Below, piece by piece: positions 43,060 through 51,731 of a stretch of 64,000 nt of DNA (positions are counted from its first letter, which is position 1; every line of letters starts with the position of its first letter). The position numbers and the translations under genes are program-made. Source of the DNA: Streptomyces antibioticus (GTDB lineage: Bacteria > Actinomycetota > Actinomycetes > Streptomycetales > Streptomycetaceae); NCBI RefSeq assembly GCF_002019855.1, contig NZ_CM007717.1, positions 4,736,657-4,800,656 of the forward strand, in the 5' to 3' direction. The notes under the pieces were generated by a model. It worked only from the letters and a program-made list of their open reading frames with translations. It was not told the DNA's origin and ran no database searches.

Positions 43060-45204
43060 CTACCGCCCGATGTCGTCCGCGCGAGCCATGAACCGTAGGA
43101 CCCCGGACGTCACCCGGTACAGGAACGCGCCTCCGTCCTCCGGCGGGTCGTAGAACTGCGACTCCGCGTTGAAGGCGACGCGGCGCGTGATGCCCTGCCA
43201 GGGGCGCCGCAGGAGCGCGGAGCGCAGGGCGGTGCGGCCGTCGTCGCCGGCGGCGGTCAGGCCGTGCGCGGCGAACCGTACGGCGTCGTACGCCTCGGCG
43301 GCCCAGGGCGCGGGGGCGCTGCCGTGCCGGTCGCGGTGGGCGGCGGTGAATTCCGCGACGCGGGGGTCGGCGGCCGCGTCCGCGTACCCGGTGCCGATCC
43401 ACCACCCCTCCGCGGCCGCCTCCGCGAGGAAGCGGGCGCCCGTGACGTGTTCGGTCGCCACGCGCGTGCCCCGGTGTCCCGCCTCGCGCAGTGCGCGGGC
43501 GCAGGCGGCGGCGCGTTCGGCGCGCAGGCCCGCGAAGAGCACCGCGTCGTCCGGGCGGGCGGCCGTGCGGCGGGCCATCGGTCCGAAGCCGGCCCCGGCG
43601 GCGACCTCCTCGACCACGGCCTCGCCGTCGAGCTTGTCGTGCACGGTGACGATACGGACCGTCGGCGCGCTCTCGGCGGCGTCGGTCAGGTCGTGCACGA
43701 GCACCGTGCGCGCGGGCTTCACCACCCGGTTGAGGTGGCGCAGGATCGCGGGCGGACCGGCGGTCCTCGTGGAGCGCAGAAGGAGCGCGGTGGTCAGGAC
43801 GACACCCTCCAGCCGGTCGGTGTCCGCGCGCGTGACCAGCAGCGTCACGCGCGCGGAGGTGCAGGCGGGGACGGCGGCGGGCACGGTCGCGTTCGTCCCG
43901 GCGCCGATCACCACGGCCACGTCCGGGTCGGCGGCCAGCCGGGCGGCCGCGGCGGCGGACCCCTTCGCGGTGCCGCCGTCGTCGGCGGTGCGCAGGACGA
44001 GGTCGAAGGCCCGGTCGGCCGTGCGGTTGTGCCGGTCGACGGCGAGGCGCGCGCCGCGCTCCTGGGCCGTGAACGCGGTGTCGGACCGGTCGCCGAGCAG
44101 GCCGATCACCTGGCGGGGGCGCGGCGCCGCCGAGCCGCCCGGCGCGGACGAGGAACGCCGTCCACCCCTGTCGCCCTCCACCGCCCACCACGCGCCCGCA
44201 CCGGCCGCCGCGACCCCCAGGACCGCACCCCCGGCGGCCAGCAGTCGCCGACGGGTTGTCGTCGTCCCGGGTTGGTCGGGTCCTAAAGAATCGTCCGGGG
44301 GCCCGTCAACAGCCGTCGGCTCCGGCGTCGGCAGGTCGAGGACCCGGGACGCGCGGGCGGCGACCAGCGCGGGGAGACCGGCCGGCAGCCATCCGTCCGC
44401 GTCGAACGGGCCCAGCAGCGAACGGAGTTCGGGGACGCCGGGGCGGGTGTCCGGTTCCTTGGCCAGACACGGCCGTACGATCCCGGCGAGCGCCGCCGGT
44501 ACGCCGTCCAGGTCCGGTTCCTCGTGCACGGTGCGGTAGAGGACGCCCGCCGCGCCACCGGCGCCGAACACCGGGCGCCCCGTGGCCGCGTGGGCGAGGA
44601 CGCAGGCCAGGGAGAACACGTCGCTCGGCGGTCCGACCGTACGGCCGCGGGCCTGTTCGGGGGAGAGGTAGCCGGGGGAGCCGACGACCGTGCCGTCCGC
44701 GGTGAGGGCGGTGACGCCGACCGCGCGGGCGATCCCGAAGTCGATCAGACGGGGCCCGTCGGCGGCGAGGAGGATGTTCGCGGGCTTCACGTCACGGTGG
44801 ACGAGCCCGCACGCGTGCACCCCCTCCAGCGCCTCGGCCAACGCGGCGCCGAGGGACAGTAGTTGGGTCTCCGGCCAGGGGCCGTGCAGAGCGACGGCCT
44901 CGGCGAGGGAGGGGCCGGGCACGTAGGCGGTGGCCAGCCACGGGGCGGGCGCCTCGGCGTCGGCCGCGACGACGGGGACCGTCCACCGGCCCGTCAGCCG
45001 CGCCGCGAGATCCGCCTCCCGCCGGAACCGGGCCCGGAAGCCGGGGTCGTCGGCGTACTCGGCGCGGATCACCTTCAGCGCGCACCAGGCCCCGCCGCGC
45101 GGGGAGCGCGCCAGGTAGACGACGCCCATCCCGCCCGTGCCGAGCCGCCCCACGAGCCGGTGACCGCCGATCGTGGAAGGGTCGGAGGGCAGCAGCCGTT
45201 CCAC
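43060..45204 (-). CDS. Receptor-type Ser/Thr protein kinase with extracytoplasmic ligand-binding domain
   Basis: A 714-residue protein. The kinase domain spans residues ~15-270: GTGGMGVVYLAR, Lys44 in ALKV, VHRDVKPAN (Asp138), DFGIAR (155-160). One membrane helix lies at ~322-342. The outside part (~365-710) resembles type I periplasmic amino-acid-binding proteins (RLAADPDVAVVIGAGTNAT and EAYDAVRFAAHGL are typical). It thus looks like a one-protein sensor of a small ligand signalling by phosphorylation. GTG start lies 3 bp after the stop of the paralogous kinase, so they are one operon. It lacks PASTA repeats, so it is not a PknB type. Confidence 0.87.
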   Translation of the reverse strand: MERLLPSDPSTIGGHRLVGRLGTGGMGVVYLARSPRGGAWCALKVIRAEYADDPGFRARFRREADLAARLTGRWTVPVVAADAEAPAPWLATAYVPGPSLAEAVALHGPWPETQLLSLGAALAEALEGVHACGLVHRDVKPANILLAADGPRLIDFGIARAVGVTALTADGTVVGSPGYLSPEQARGRTVGPPSDVFSLACVLAHAATGRPVFGAGGAAGVLYRTVHEEPDLDGVPAALAGIVRPCLAKEPDTRPGVPELRSLLGPFDADGWLPAGLPALVAARASRVLDLPTPEPTAVDGPPDDSLGPDQPGTTTTRRRLLAAGGAVLGVAAAGAGAWWAVEGDRGGRRSSSAPGGSAAPRPRQVIGLLGDRSDTAFTAQERGARLAVDRHNRTADRAFDLVLRTADDGGTAKGSAAAAARLAADPDVAVVIGAGTNATVPAAVPACTSARVTLLVTRADTDRLEGVVLTTALLLRSTRTAGPPAILRHLNRVVKPARTVLVHDLTDAAESAPTVRIVTVHDKLDGEAVVEEVAAGAGFGPMARRTAARPDDAVLFAGLRAERAAACARALREAGHRGTRVATEHVTGARFLAEAAAEGWWIGTGYADAAADPRVAEFTAAHRDRHGSAPAPWAAEAYDAVRFAAHGLTAAGDDGRTALRSALLRRPWQGITRRVAFNAESQFYDPPEDGGAFLYRVTSGVLRFMARADDIGR

Positions 45205-45207
45205 CTG

Positions 45208-47493
45208 TCACCCGTCGGCTTTGCCGGTGCGCTCCAGGTCCGTGAGCGACCCGAGTTGGCGGAAGCGTCCGCCGCTGACCTGGTGGACGAACGTGCCGTC
45301 CGCCCAACCGCGTTGGTCGGCCTCGTACTGGTGGTACGCGCCGAAGCGGTACGGGCGGGCGATGCCCTGGTACCTGGCCTCGGCCAGCCGTTCGGCGAGC
45401 GCCGCCCGCGCGGGTCGGTGCCCGGAACCGGCGTTCGGCGTACCGGTGTTGCTCGCCCCGGCGGCCGGTGTTCCGGTGCCGCCCGCCACGGTGGCCGGTG
45501 CTCCGGTGCCGCCCGCCACGGTGCCGTTCGACGCCGCGGCCGGTACCGTCCCGGCGAACTCGGCGAGCAGCATCCGTACGGTGTCGTACGCCTCGGTGGC
45601 GTACGGTCCGGGCGGCGTGCCGTGGCGGCGGCGCCACGCGGCGGTGAAGTCGCGGGCCTCCGGTGAGGTCAGCGCGGACGGGTCCACGGCCGAGGTGACC
45701 ACGTACCAGCCCTCGCCCGCCGCACCGGCCCGGTGTGGGAACTCCGAGCCGTAGAGCAGGTGTTGCATCCAGCGAGGGCCGTCGAAGCGGGCCGCGGCCA
45801 GGTCCTGGGCCGCGCGGACGGTGGCGTCCAGGGGGCCGAGGTAGGCGACGGCGGTGACCCCGGCGTCGAGCAGCGAGCGGACGGCGGCCCGGCCGTCGTC
45901 GGTGCCCTCGGCCACGACCCTCGGCAGGACCGCCGCGCCGAGGGTGTCCCGCCACTGGCCGACCAGCAGGGTGGCCTGGTCCTGGACGACCGGCCCGCCG
46001 GACCGGTCGAGGACCAGGCCGAGCCGGCCGAGGCCGCCGGTCACGAAGGCGTGCAGCGCGATCCAGCCGCCGAGCGCGGTGTGGGCGACGCCGGTCTGGA
46101 ACGACGACTTCGGGGACGGCAGGTAGTAGTCCTGCTGGCCGGTGGTGCTGGACACATGGGTGAGGCCGGCCGTGCCGTAGACGTTCGCGGCGGTCCGCAT
46201 CGGGATCTCGCCGACCGGCCCGAAGACGGCGATGACCTCTCGGTCGGCGCTGAACCGCTGGGCCACCTCGCGTGCGCCGGACGCGTCGCCGTGGTCCCGC
46301 AGGACGCGTATCCGCAGGTCGTAGGCGCGGCCGCGGGTGGCGTTGTGCTGGTCGACGGCGAGGCGGGCGGCGTCCTCGCAGGCCCGGCTGAAGGGGGCGG
46401 CGGCGGTGCCTTCCGTGGTGTGCACGCCGAGGACGTAGGTGGGGCGGGTGTCGGCAGAGGGGTCTTCGTCGTCGCGGTCTCCGGTGGCGAGGAGGGCGGC
46501 CGCCGTGCCGCCGCCCGCGGCGAGCAGCAGGGCGCCACCGGCCAGGAGCAGGCGACGGCGGCCGGGGTCCCGGGCGTCGGGTGCCGCCGCGTCGACGGCC
46601 GTCGGCTCGATCTCGGGCAGGGCGAGCCCTTCGGCGGAGCGTACGGCGATCATGCGGGCGACGAGGTCGGGGAGCCAGGGGGTGTCGTTGACGGGGTCAG
46701 TGAGCAGTTGCCGCAGTTCCTCTGCCGTGGGCCGTTCCTCCGGCGTCTTGGCCAGGCACCGCGCCACCAGCGGACGTAACGCCTCCGGTACGGCGTCGAG
46801 GTCGGGCTCGTCGTGGACCGTGCGGTACAGCAGGGCGTCGGGCTCCCCGGTGCCGAACGGCGGCCTGCCGGTCGTGGCGTGGACCAGGACGCCGCCCAGT
46901 GCGAAGACGTCGCTCGCGGGCCCGGCCGGTTCGCCGCGCGCCTGCTCCGGGGCGAGGAAACCGGGGGTGCCGACGATGAGGCCGGAGGCGGTGAGGGCGG
47001 TGTCGTCGGCGGCGCGCGCGATGCCGAAGTCGATCAGCCGGGGGCCGTCCAGGGCCAGCAGGACGTTGCCCGGTTTGACGTCCCGGTGCACCAGGCCGGC
47101 CGCGTGCACGCTTGCGAGGGCATCGGCGAGCAGCCTGCCGAGGACGCGTGCGGAGCGGGTCGGCAGGGGGCCGTGCGCGGCGACCGCCTCGGTGAGCGAC
47201 GGGCCCGGCACGAACGCGGTCGCCAGCCAGGGGGCGTCGGCCTCGGCGTCCGCGTCGAGCACGGGGACCACCCAGGGGCTGTCGACGCGCCGGGCCAGCT
47301 CGGCCTCCCGGGCGAAACGGGCGCGGAAGCCGGCGTCGGCGGCGCTCTCGCCCCGGACGACCTTGACGGCTGCCGGCGTGCCGGTGTCCGTGCGTCCCAG
47401 GTAGACGACGCCCATGCCGCCCGCGCCGAGCCGCCGCAGCAGCCGGAAACCGGCGACGCGGGAGGGGTCGGAGGGGAGCAGCGGTTCATTCAT
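45208..47493 (-). CDS. Receptor-type Ser/Thr protein kinase, paralogue of the downstream gene
   Basis: A 761-residue protein with the same layout: kinase residues ~15-275 (GAGGMGVVYLGR, Lys44, VHRDVKPGN, DFGIAR), a membrane helix at ~318-338, and an extracytoplasmic ligand-binding domain from ~355 (FGPVGEIPMRTAANVYG, LALG-like core, ATEAYDTVRMLLAEFAG). A Gly/Thr/Ala-rich insert (VAGGTGAPATVAGGTGTP) lies near residue 660, encoded by a short tandem repeat. ATG at 47493 overlaps the stop of the upstream lipoprotein gene by 4 bp. Two tandem sensors with different ligand domains suggest divergence of ligand specificity after duplication. Confidence 0.87.
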   Translation of the reverse strand: MNEPLLPSDPSRVAGFRLLRRLGAGGMGVVYLGRTDTGTPAAVKVVRGESAADAGFRARFAREAELARRVDSPWVVPVLDADAEADAPWLATAFVPGPSLTEAVAAHGPLPTRSARVLGRLLADALASVHAAGLVHRDVKPGNVLLALDGPRLIDFGIARAADDTALTASGLIVGTPGFLAPEQARGEPAGPASDVFALGGVLVHATTGRPPFGTGEPDALLYRTVHDEPDLDAVPEALRPLVARCLAKTPEERPTAEELRQLLTDPVNDTPWLPDLVARMIAVRSAEGLALPEIEPTAVDAAAPDARDPGRRRLLLAGGALLLAAGGGTAAALLATGDRDDEDPSADTRPTYVLGVHTTEGTAAAPFSRACEDAARLAVDQHNATRGRAYDLRIRVLRDHGDASGAREVAQRFSADREVIAVFGPVGEIPMRTAANVYGTAGLTHVSSTTGQQDYYLPSPKSSFQTGVAHTALGGWIALHAFVTGGLGRLGLVLDRSGGPVVQDQATLLVGQWRDTLGAAVLPRVVAEGTDDGRAAVRSLLDAGVTAVAYLGPLDATVRAAQDLAAARFDGPRWMQHLLYGSEFPHRAGAAGEGWYVVTSAVDPSALTSPEARDFTAAWRRRHGTPPGPYATEAYDTVRMLLAEFAGTVPAAASNGTVAGGTGAPATVAGGTGTPAAGASNTGTPNAGSGHRPARAALAERLAEARYQGIARPYRFGAYHQYEADQRGWADGTFVHQVSGGRFRQLGSLTDLERTGKADG

Positions 47494-48290
47494 CGCGCGC
47501 CCTCCTTGGCGAGGCGGTCCACCTCGGCGGCGGTGAAGCCGACGCCCTTCGCGACGTCCTGCGAGACGGCGGTCGTCTCCTCCTCGTTCCGGCCCGCGCC
47601 GATACGGCCGGTCGCGGCGACGGTGACCGGGCCGAGCCGGTACTTGAACCAGTCGAAGGGGAGCGCGGTGTCGTCGCCGTCCACGAGGTACTCGCCACTC
47701 TCCACCAGGTTGTCGTCGGCGATGGAGTTGCGGCCGTCCGTGAACTCGTCGGCCCGTGAGTACAGTCCGCGTACCCGGTCGGTGGCGTTGAGCCGCTGCT
47801 CCGGGCAGCGCAGGGCCTCTTCCAGCGATACGGCCATGTCGCGGCGCGCGGCTGTGGTGTCCCGGTGCACGGTGACCGTCAACGACACGTACACCGGCCC
47901 CTTGCCGCCGTCTGCGGGTAACTCGAACTTCCGGGTGAGACCGGCCAACGCGGTGTCGGGCAACGGCTCCCGGCGCCACACGCAGTCCTCCCCGAGCACG
48001 GCCCAGGTGTCGGTACGGCTGTCCAGGGGCGGCCTTTCGCGGAACCCCGCGCCGAAGTGGTCCGCCCGTACGCCGAGTTCCTGGACGAAGGCGGCGGCCT
48101 CGGCGTGGGTGCGGGGGGCGTGGTCTTCGGTGACGGTGTAAGGGGAGTCGGAGGGGGCGGGGGCGGGGGCGACCGGTGTCGGGGACGCCTTCCGGGAACC
48201 GGTGGGGCCGGGCTCGGGCGTCCCACCGGTACACCCCACGAGCAGCAGCACCCCCACCACCGCACCCGGCCAGGGTCTCCACGCGACCAT
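47490..48290 (-). CDS. Lipoprotein, first gene of the receptor-kinase operon
   Basis: A 266-residue protein. Start at 48290 (GGAGCTGGGATG) gives a lipoprotein signal ending in VLLLVGC. After a Pro/Ser linker, the domain shows no family I recognise; WAVLGEDCVWRREPLP and a paired distal Cys (ALRCPEQRL) suggest a disulphide-stabilised extracytoplasmic fold. The stop overlaps the kinase start as ATGA, so it is co-translated with two receptor kinases and may present or modulate their ligand. The frame extends upstream to 48362 but the added residues have no signal character. Confidence 0.75.
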   Translation of the reverse strand: MVAWRPWPGAVVGVLLLVGCTGGTPEPGPTGSRKASPTPVAPAPAPSDSPYTVTEDHAPRTHAEAAAFVQELGVRADHFGAGFRERPPLDSRTDTWAVLGEDCVWRREPLPDTALAGLTRKFELPADGGKGPVYVSLTVTVHRDTTAARRDMAVSLEEALRCPEQRLNATDRVRGLYSRADEFTDGRNSIADDNLVESGEYLVDGDDTALPFDWFKYRLGPVTVAATGRIGAGRNEEETTAVSQDVAKGVGFTAAEVDRLAKEGAR

Positions 48291-48398
48291 CCCAGCTCCC
48301 GATCCGTAGGGCTGCGATCCTGGGAGCCAGTGTGGCGTACGGGGGCGGGTTGCGATACCCAACTCGAGTACGGGGATGGGGACTTGGGCTCTCCTCGG

Positions 48399-48614
48399 CT
48401 ACGGCGACTGGTGGGTCGGTGCGTCCGTGCGGATGCGTGTGAGGAGGTGGGCGAGGGGGGTGGGGGTGGTGGTGAGGATGGTGGCGGGGGTGTCGGATTC
48501 GCGGAGGTGGAGGGTGGTGGGGGTGGCGGTGAGTTCGAGGCAGGCGTTGCCGTCGCCGCTGCCGGAGAAGGAGGACTTTTGCCAGGTGCTGGGAACGTCC
48601 ATCGAGCGCCTCAC
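48399..48614 (-). CDS. DUF397 protein
   Basis: A 71-residue protein with the family signature TWQKSSFSGSGDGNACLELT and a following beta-rich segment (VHLRESD-like). DUF397 proteins accompany XRE/DUF5753 regulators in Streptomyces, for example in whiJ-like clusters, and probably bind or restrain them. GTG at 48614 overlaps the XRE stop by 4 bp (GTGA); ATG at 48602 is an alternative start. The C-terminal third is Thr/Pro-rich and ends THQSP. Confidence 0.82.
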   Translation of the reverse strand: MRRSMDVPSTWQKSSFSGSGDGNACLELTATPTTLHLRESDTPATILTTTPTPLAHLLTRIRTDAPTHQSP

Positions 48615-49456
48615 ATTTCCTTCGCCAACTGGTGGACGAACGCGCGCGAGCGTTCTGGGTCCAGTGATACGCCTTCCATCCTACGAAAGAGCGTTCGAAA
48701 GCGGCCGAGTTGAGCCTCCGAGTCGATGAATGCCGTTCCGTGTGGGCCGTCGCGTACGACCGTGTCCAGCTTGGGGACCGTGCCGCCCACGTACACCATC
48801 GCGCTGTCGGCCCCGGCGAACCTGTCCAGGTCGAAGGGGATGACCCGCACTGTGATGTGGTCCCGTTCCGAGAGGTCCAGGACGTGATCGAGTTGAGTGC
48901 GCGCTGCTGCTCGATCGCCGACCCTGATGCGGAGCGCAGCCTCGTGGATTACTGCTGTGTAGGGGATTGCTCGCTCCAGGATGACGTGACGGTCCAGTCG
49001 GTGGCGCACTCGTAGTTCAAGTTCCGCAGAGGGCAGTTCGGGCACTCGGTACCCAAGGATCTGGCGTGCGTAGGCTTCGGTCTGGAGCAGTCCGGGGATG
49101 TGCAGAAAACTCACATCCCAGTAGTGGGTGGCGTGATGCTCCAACTCGGACAGGTCGAGGAACGCCGTAGGCAACTTTCCTCGGTACCCATGCCACCAGC
49201 CCCGGACCCGCTCCGTCGCCATCGCCACCAACGCCTCGATCAACGCGGCGTCCGTACACGCATAGTGGGCGACAAGCCGCCGCACGGTTTCCTCGCTGAC
49301 CCCCGCGACGCCGGACTCGATCTGGCTCAGCCGGCCCGCGTCCGTCCCCAGGAGTGAGGCCGCTTCACGCCCCTTGAGCCCCGCCGCCTCGCGGAGTTTC
49401 CGCAGTTCGGCCCCCAGACGTTCCTGACGGGCGGTCACTTGCGTTCTGCGGGCCAC
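48611..49456 (-). CDS. XRE-family regulator with DUF5753 domain (WhiJ-like)
   Basis: A 281-residue protein. The N-terminal helix-turn-helix (LRKLREAAGLKGREAASLLG, then RLSQIESG) binds DNA. From about residue 95 it is the DUF5753 domain (YWDVSFLHIPGLLQTEAYAR is diagnostic), thought to be a signal-sensing part. GTG at 49456 has a near-ideal AAGGAGGA upstream; the longer frame to 49561 is not needed. It forms the WhiJ-like triad with the downstream DUF397 gene and the divergent ATP-binding protein gene, a regulatory set that in Streptomyces is repeated many times and linked to development. Confidence 0.9.
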   Translation of the reverse strand: MARRTQVTARQERLGAELRKLREAAGLKGREAASLLGTDAGRLSQIESGVAGVSEETVRRLVAHYACTDAALIEALVAMATERVRGWWHGYRGKLPTAFLDLSELEHHATHYWDVSFLHIPGLLQTEAYARQILGYRVPELPSAELELRVRHRLDRHVILERAIPYTAVIHEAALRIRVGDRAAARTQLDHVLDLSERDHITVRVIPFDLDRFAGADSAMVYVGGTVPKLDTVVRDGPHGTAFIDSEAQLGRFRTLFRRMEGVSLDPERSRAFVHQLAKEM

Positions 49457-49595
49457 GACTTCCTCCTTGAACTCGTTCGGGTTCAGATTAGGGCAGCGGC
49501 TTGCGGTGGACCAAGATTGGCCCCTACCGTCTGTGATGCGTACTTCACGCAAAGGAATCACCTCCGTGCCCCCTCACGCCATCTGGAGCTGACGC

Positions 49596-50015
49596 ATGCC
49601 CGAAACCGAACCGGACGCCTGGGAGTACACCCTCTACATCCCCACCGACCCCCGCGCCGTCCCCGTCTGCCGCCGCACCCTCCGCCTGATCCTCACCCTC
49701 CACCACCTCCCCCACCTCACCGAGACCGCCGAACTCCTCGTCTCCGAGCTGATCTCCAACGCCGTACAGCACACCAAGGGCCCCGCCGCCCTGCGGATCC
49801 GCTACCGCAACCGCACCCTCCAGATCGGCGCATGGGACAGCGACCCCCAACCACCCCGGCCACCCGGCGACTTCGACAAGCTCACCGACTCCGAGAGCGG
49901 ACGCGGGTTCGCGATCGTGCGGGCCTGCGCCGACACCTGGGGCTGGCAACCCCTCGCCCGGCTGGGTCGCCGCGGCAAGCTCGTGTGGTGCGAACTGGGA
50001 CCCGCGCTACCGTGA
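49596..50015 (+). CDS. RsbW-like ATP-binding protein of a WhiJ-like triad
   Basis: A 139-residue GHKL ATPase. The N-box reads AELLVSELISNAVQHT (Asn/His intact), G1 is GAWDSDPQPP (Asp), and G2 is ESGRGFAIVRACAD. This is the anti-sigma-type kinase fold found beside XRE/DUF397 genes. ATG follows GGAG by 7 bases. It diverges from the XRE gene with 139 bp between starts and is followed after 4 bp by a DUF3052 gene, with which it is probably co-transcribed. Confidence 0.87.
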   Translation: MPETEPDAWEYTLYIPTDPRAVPVCRRTLRLILTLHHLPHLTETAELLVSELISNAVQHTKGPAALRIRYRNRTLQIGAWDSDPQPPRPPGDFDKLTDSESGRGFAIVRACADTWGWQPLARLGRRGKLVWCELGPALP

Positions 50016-50019
50016 AGAC

Positions 50020-50436
50020 GTGAGCGGTCACCCCGGTACTCCCCTCGCCAAGAAACTCGGCATCCGGCCAGGTCACCGGCTGCGGCTACGGCACGCCCCG
50101 CCCGGGTGGGCCGTACCCGACCTCCCCGACGGCGTCACCCCCCGCCCCGGCGGCCCCCGCGACGCGGACGTCACCGTCGCCTTCTACCGCGCCCACGCCG
50201 ACCTCGCCGCCGAGACCGCAGCCCTCGTCCACGACCTCGCCGACGACGCCATGCTCTGGATCGCCTGGCCCCGCAGGGCCGCCGGACACCACAGCGACCT
50301 CACCGAGAACGACCTGCGCGACCTCTTCCTCCCCCTCGGAGTCGTCGACGTGAAGGTCGCCGCGCTGGGCGACGACTGGTCGGGCCTGAAATTCGTCCGC
50401 CGCACGGAGAACCGCCGTAAGCCGCAATTGCCGTAA
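50020..50436 (+). CDS. DUF3052 family protein
   Basis: A 138-residue protein with the family hallmarks LAKKLGIRPGHRLRL at the start, a middle beta segment (DADVTVAFYRAHADL), and the ending VVDVKVAALGDDWSGLKFV. DUF3052 proteins are small, cytosolic and of unknown function in actinobacteria. The WPRRAAG loop matches the usual WPK/R.SG. GTG at 50020 begins 4 bp after the preceding stop, in one transcription unit with the ATP-binding protein. Confidence 0.85.
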   Translation: MSGHPGTPLAKKLGIRPGHRLRLRHAPPGWAVPDLPDGVTPRPGGPRDADVTVAFYRAHADLAAETAALVHDLADDAMLWIAWPRRAAGHHSDLTENDLRDLFLPLGVVDVKVAALGDDWSGLKFVRRTENRRKPQLP

Positions 50437-50567
50437 CCCGAAGAAGCCGCCGTAACTCGAAATCACCGTAAACCCGGCACCAAGTGAACCGCCGTCGGAG
50501 CAACCTCCCCGCGTGAGGCAACATCTTCGTGAACAGACGGAGTCAGCGGGTGAGGGGTGTGAGCGAC

Positions 50568-51461
50568 ATGGCGGAGCCGAGGATCGCCGTTGCCGTGGTG
50601 ACGATGGGCAACCGGCCCGCCGAGGTGGACGCCCTGCTGGAGTCCGTGGCCAAGCAGGACCTCGCCCCGGCCCGGATCGTCGTCGTGGGCAACGGCTGCC
50701 GGCTCCCCGAGTTCGCCGAGCGCCTCTCCCTGCCCGGTGAGGTCACCACCATCGACGTCGAGGAGAACCTCGGCTGCCCCGGCGGCCGCAACGTCGCCCT
50801 GGCCCGTCTGCGCGAGTACGGGGACGTGGACGTCGTCGTGGAACTGGACGACGACGGTCTCCTCGTCGACGCCGACGTGCTGCGCCGCGTCCGCGAGCTG
50901 TACACCGCCGACCCCCGCCTCGGCATCGTCGGTTTCCGGATCGCCGACGAGCACGGCGAGACCCAGCGCCGCCACGTACCGCGCGTCGGCGCCTCCGACC
51001 CCATGCAGGGCGGCTACGTCACCGGCTTCCTCGGCGGCGGCCACGCGCTCAGCATGGCCATGCTCGCGGAGACCGGCGACTGGCCCGCCGAGTTCTTCTT
51101 TGCGCACGAGGAGACCGACCTCGCCTGGCGCGCCACCGACGCCGGCTGGAAGATCCTCTACGCCCCCGAGCTGCTGCTCCAGCACCCCAAGACCTCACCC
51201 GCCCGGCACGCCATCTACTACCGCGTCACCGCCCGCAACCGCGTCTGGCTGGTCCGGCGCAACCTCCCGCTGCCGCTGATACCCGTGCACCTCGGCGTCT
51301 GGACGGCCGTCACCCTGCTGCGCACCCGCTCGCTCGGCGGGCTCAAGGCGTGGTTCGGCGGCTTCGTGGAGGGCGTGCGCACACCGGCGGGCGCGCGGCG
51401 GCCGATGCGCTGGCGCACGGTCTGGCGTCTGACCCGGCTCGGCCGGCCGCCGGTCATCTGA
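50568..51461 (+). CDS. Family 2 glycosyltransferase
   Basis: A 297-residue GT-A enzyme. IAVAVVTMGNRPAEVDALL opens the Rossmann-like fold. The metal-binding region reads VVVELDDDGLLVDADVL (DDD), the acceptor loop has GGYVTGFLGGGHALS, and FFAHEETDLAWRATDAGW holds the catalytic EETD and W motif of rhamnosyltransferase-like GT2 members. The C terminus (TARNRVWLVRRNLPLPLIPV, then a hydrophobic stretch) suggests membrane association. Role: transfer of a sugar to a surface glycan or lipid; substrate unknown. ATG at 50568 chosen with GAGGGG upstream; GTGs at 50559 and 50529 are in frame. Confidence 0.88.
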   Translation: MAEPRIAVAVVTMGNRPAEVDALLESVAKQDLAPARIVVVGNGCRLPEFAERLSLPGEVTTIDVEENLGCPGGRNVALARLREYGDVDVVVELDDDGLLVDADVLRRVRELYTADPRLGIVGFRIADEHGETQRRHVPRVGASDPMQGGYVTGFLGGGHALSMAMLAETGDWPAEFFFAHEETDLAWRATDAGWKILYAPELLLQHPKTSPARHAIYYRVTARNRVWLVRRNLPLPLIPVHLGVWTAVTLLRTRSLGGLKAWFGGFVEGVRTPAGARRPMRWRTVWRLTRLGRPPVI

Positions 51462-51623
51462 GCCGGGCGGCGACAGCACGCGCCACACCGCCATGAACGG
51501 CGCGCGGGCCCCGGTCGTTCACCTCCGACGACCGGGGCCCGCGCGCGCCTCCGAACCCGGCCACGGCGGCGACACTCCCCCGAGCAACGCGTCTGCACGC
51601 GCGTACCGTCGGGCCGGATTCAG

Positions 51624-51639
51624 TGATGTGATCACATCA
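51624..51639. promoter_or_regulatory. 16-bp perfect palindrome upstream of the SARP gene
   Basis: TGATGTGATCACATCA is fully self-complementary. It lies about 90 bp before the AfsR-like start, in an AT-rich patch that continues with GGATCGCTAACATACGACC. The core TGTGATCACA resembles GntR- or CRP-type operators. It is a likely binding site for a regulator of this gene; which regulator is unknown. Confidence 0.5.
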
Positions 51640-51731
51640 GATCGCACCAACGGATCGCTAACATACGACCAACGGTTCACCATGTCCTCGCTGGTCACAC
51701 GGCATGGGCGCGCGGGAAGGCGGGGAACGGG

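Noticed and set aside
45208..48282. Single 1024-codon minus-strand ORF joining the lipoprotein region to the kinase
   Set aside because: The part upstream of 47493 is an out-of-frame reading of the lipoprotein gene. The kinase starts at the ATG that overlaps the lipoprotein stop.
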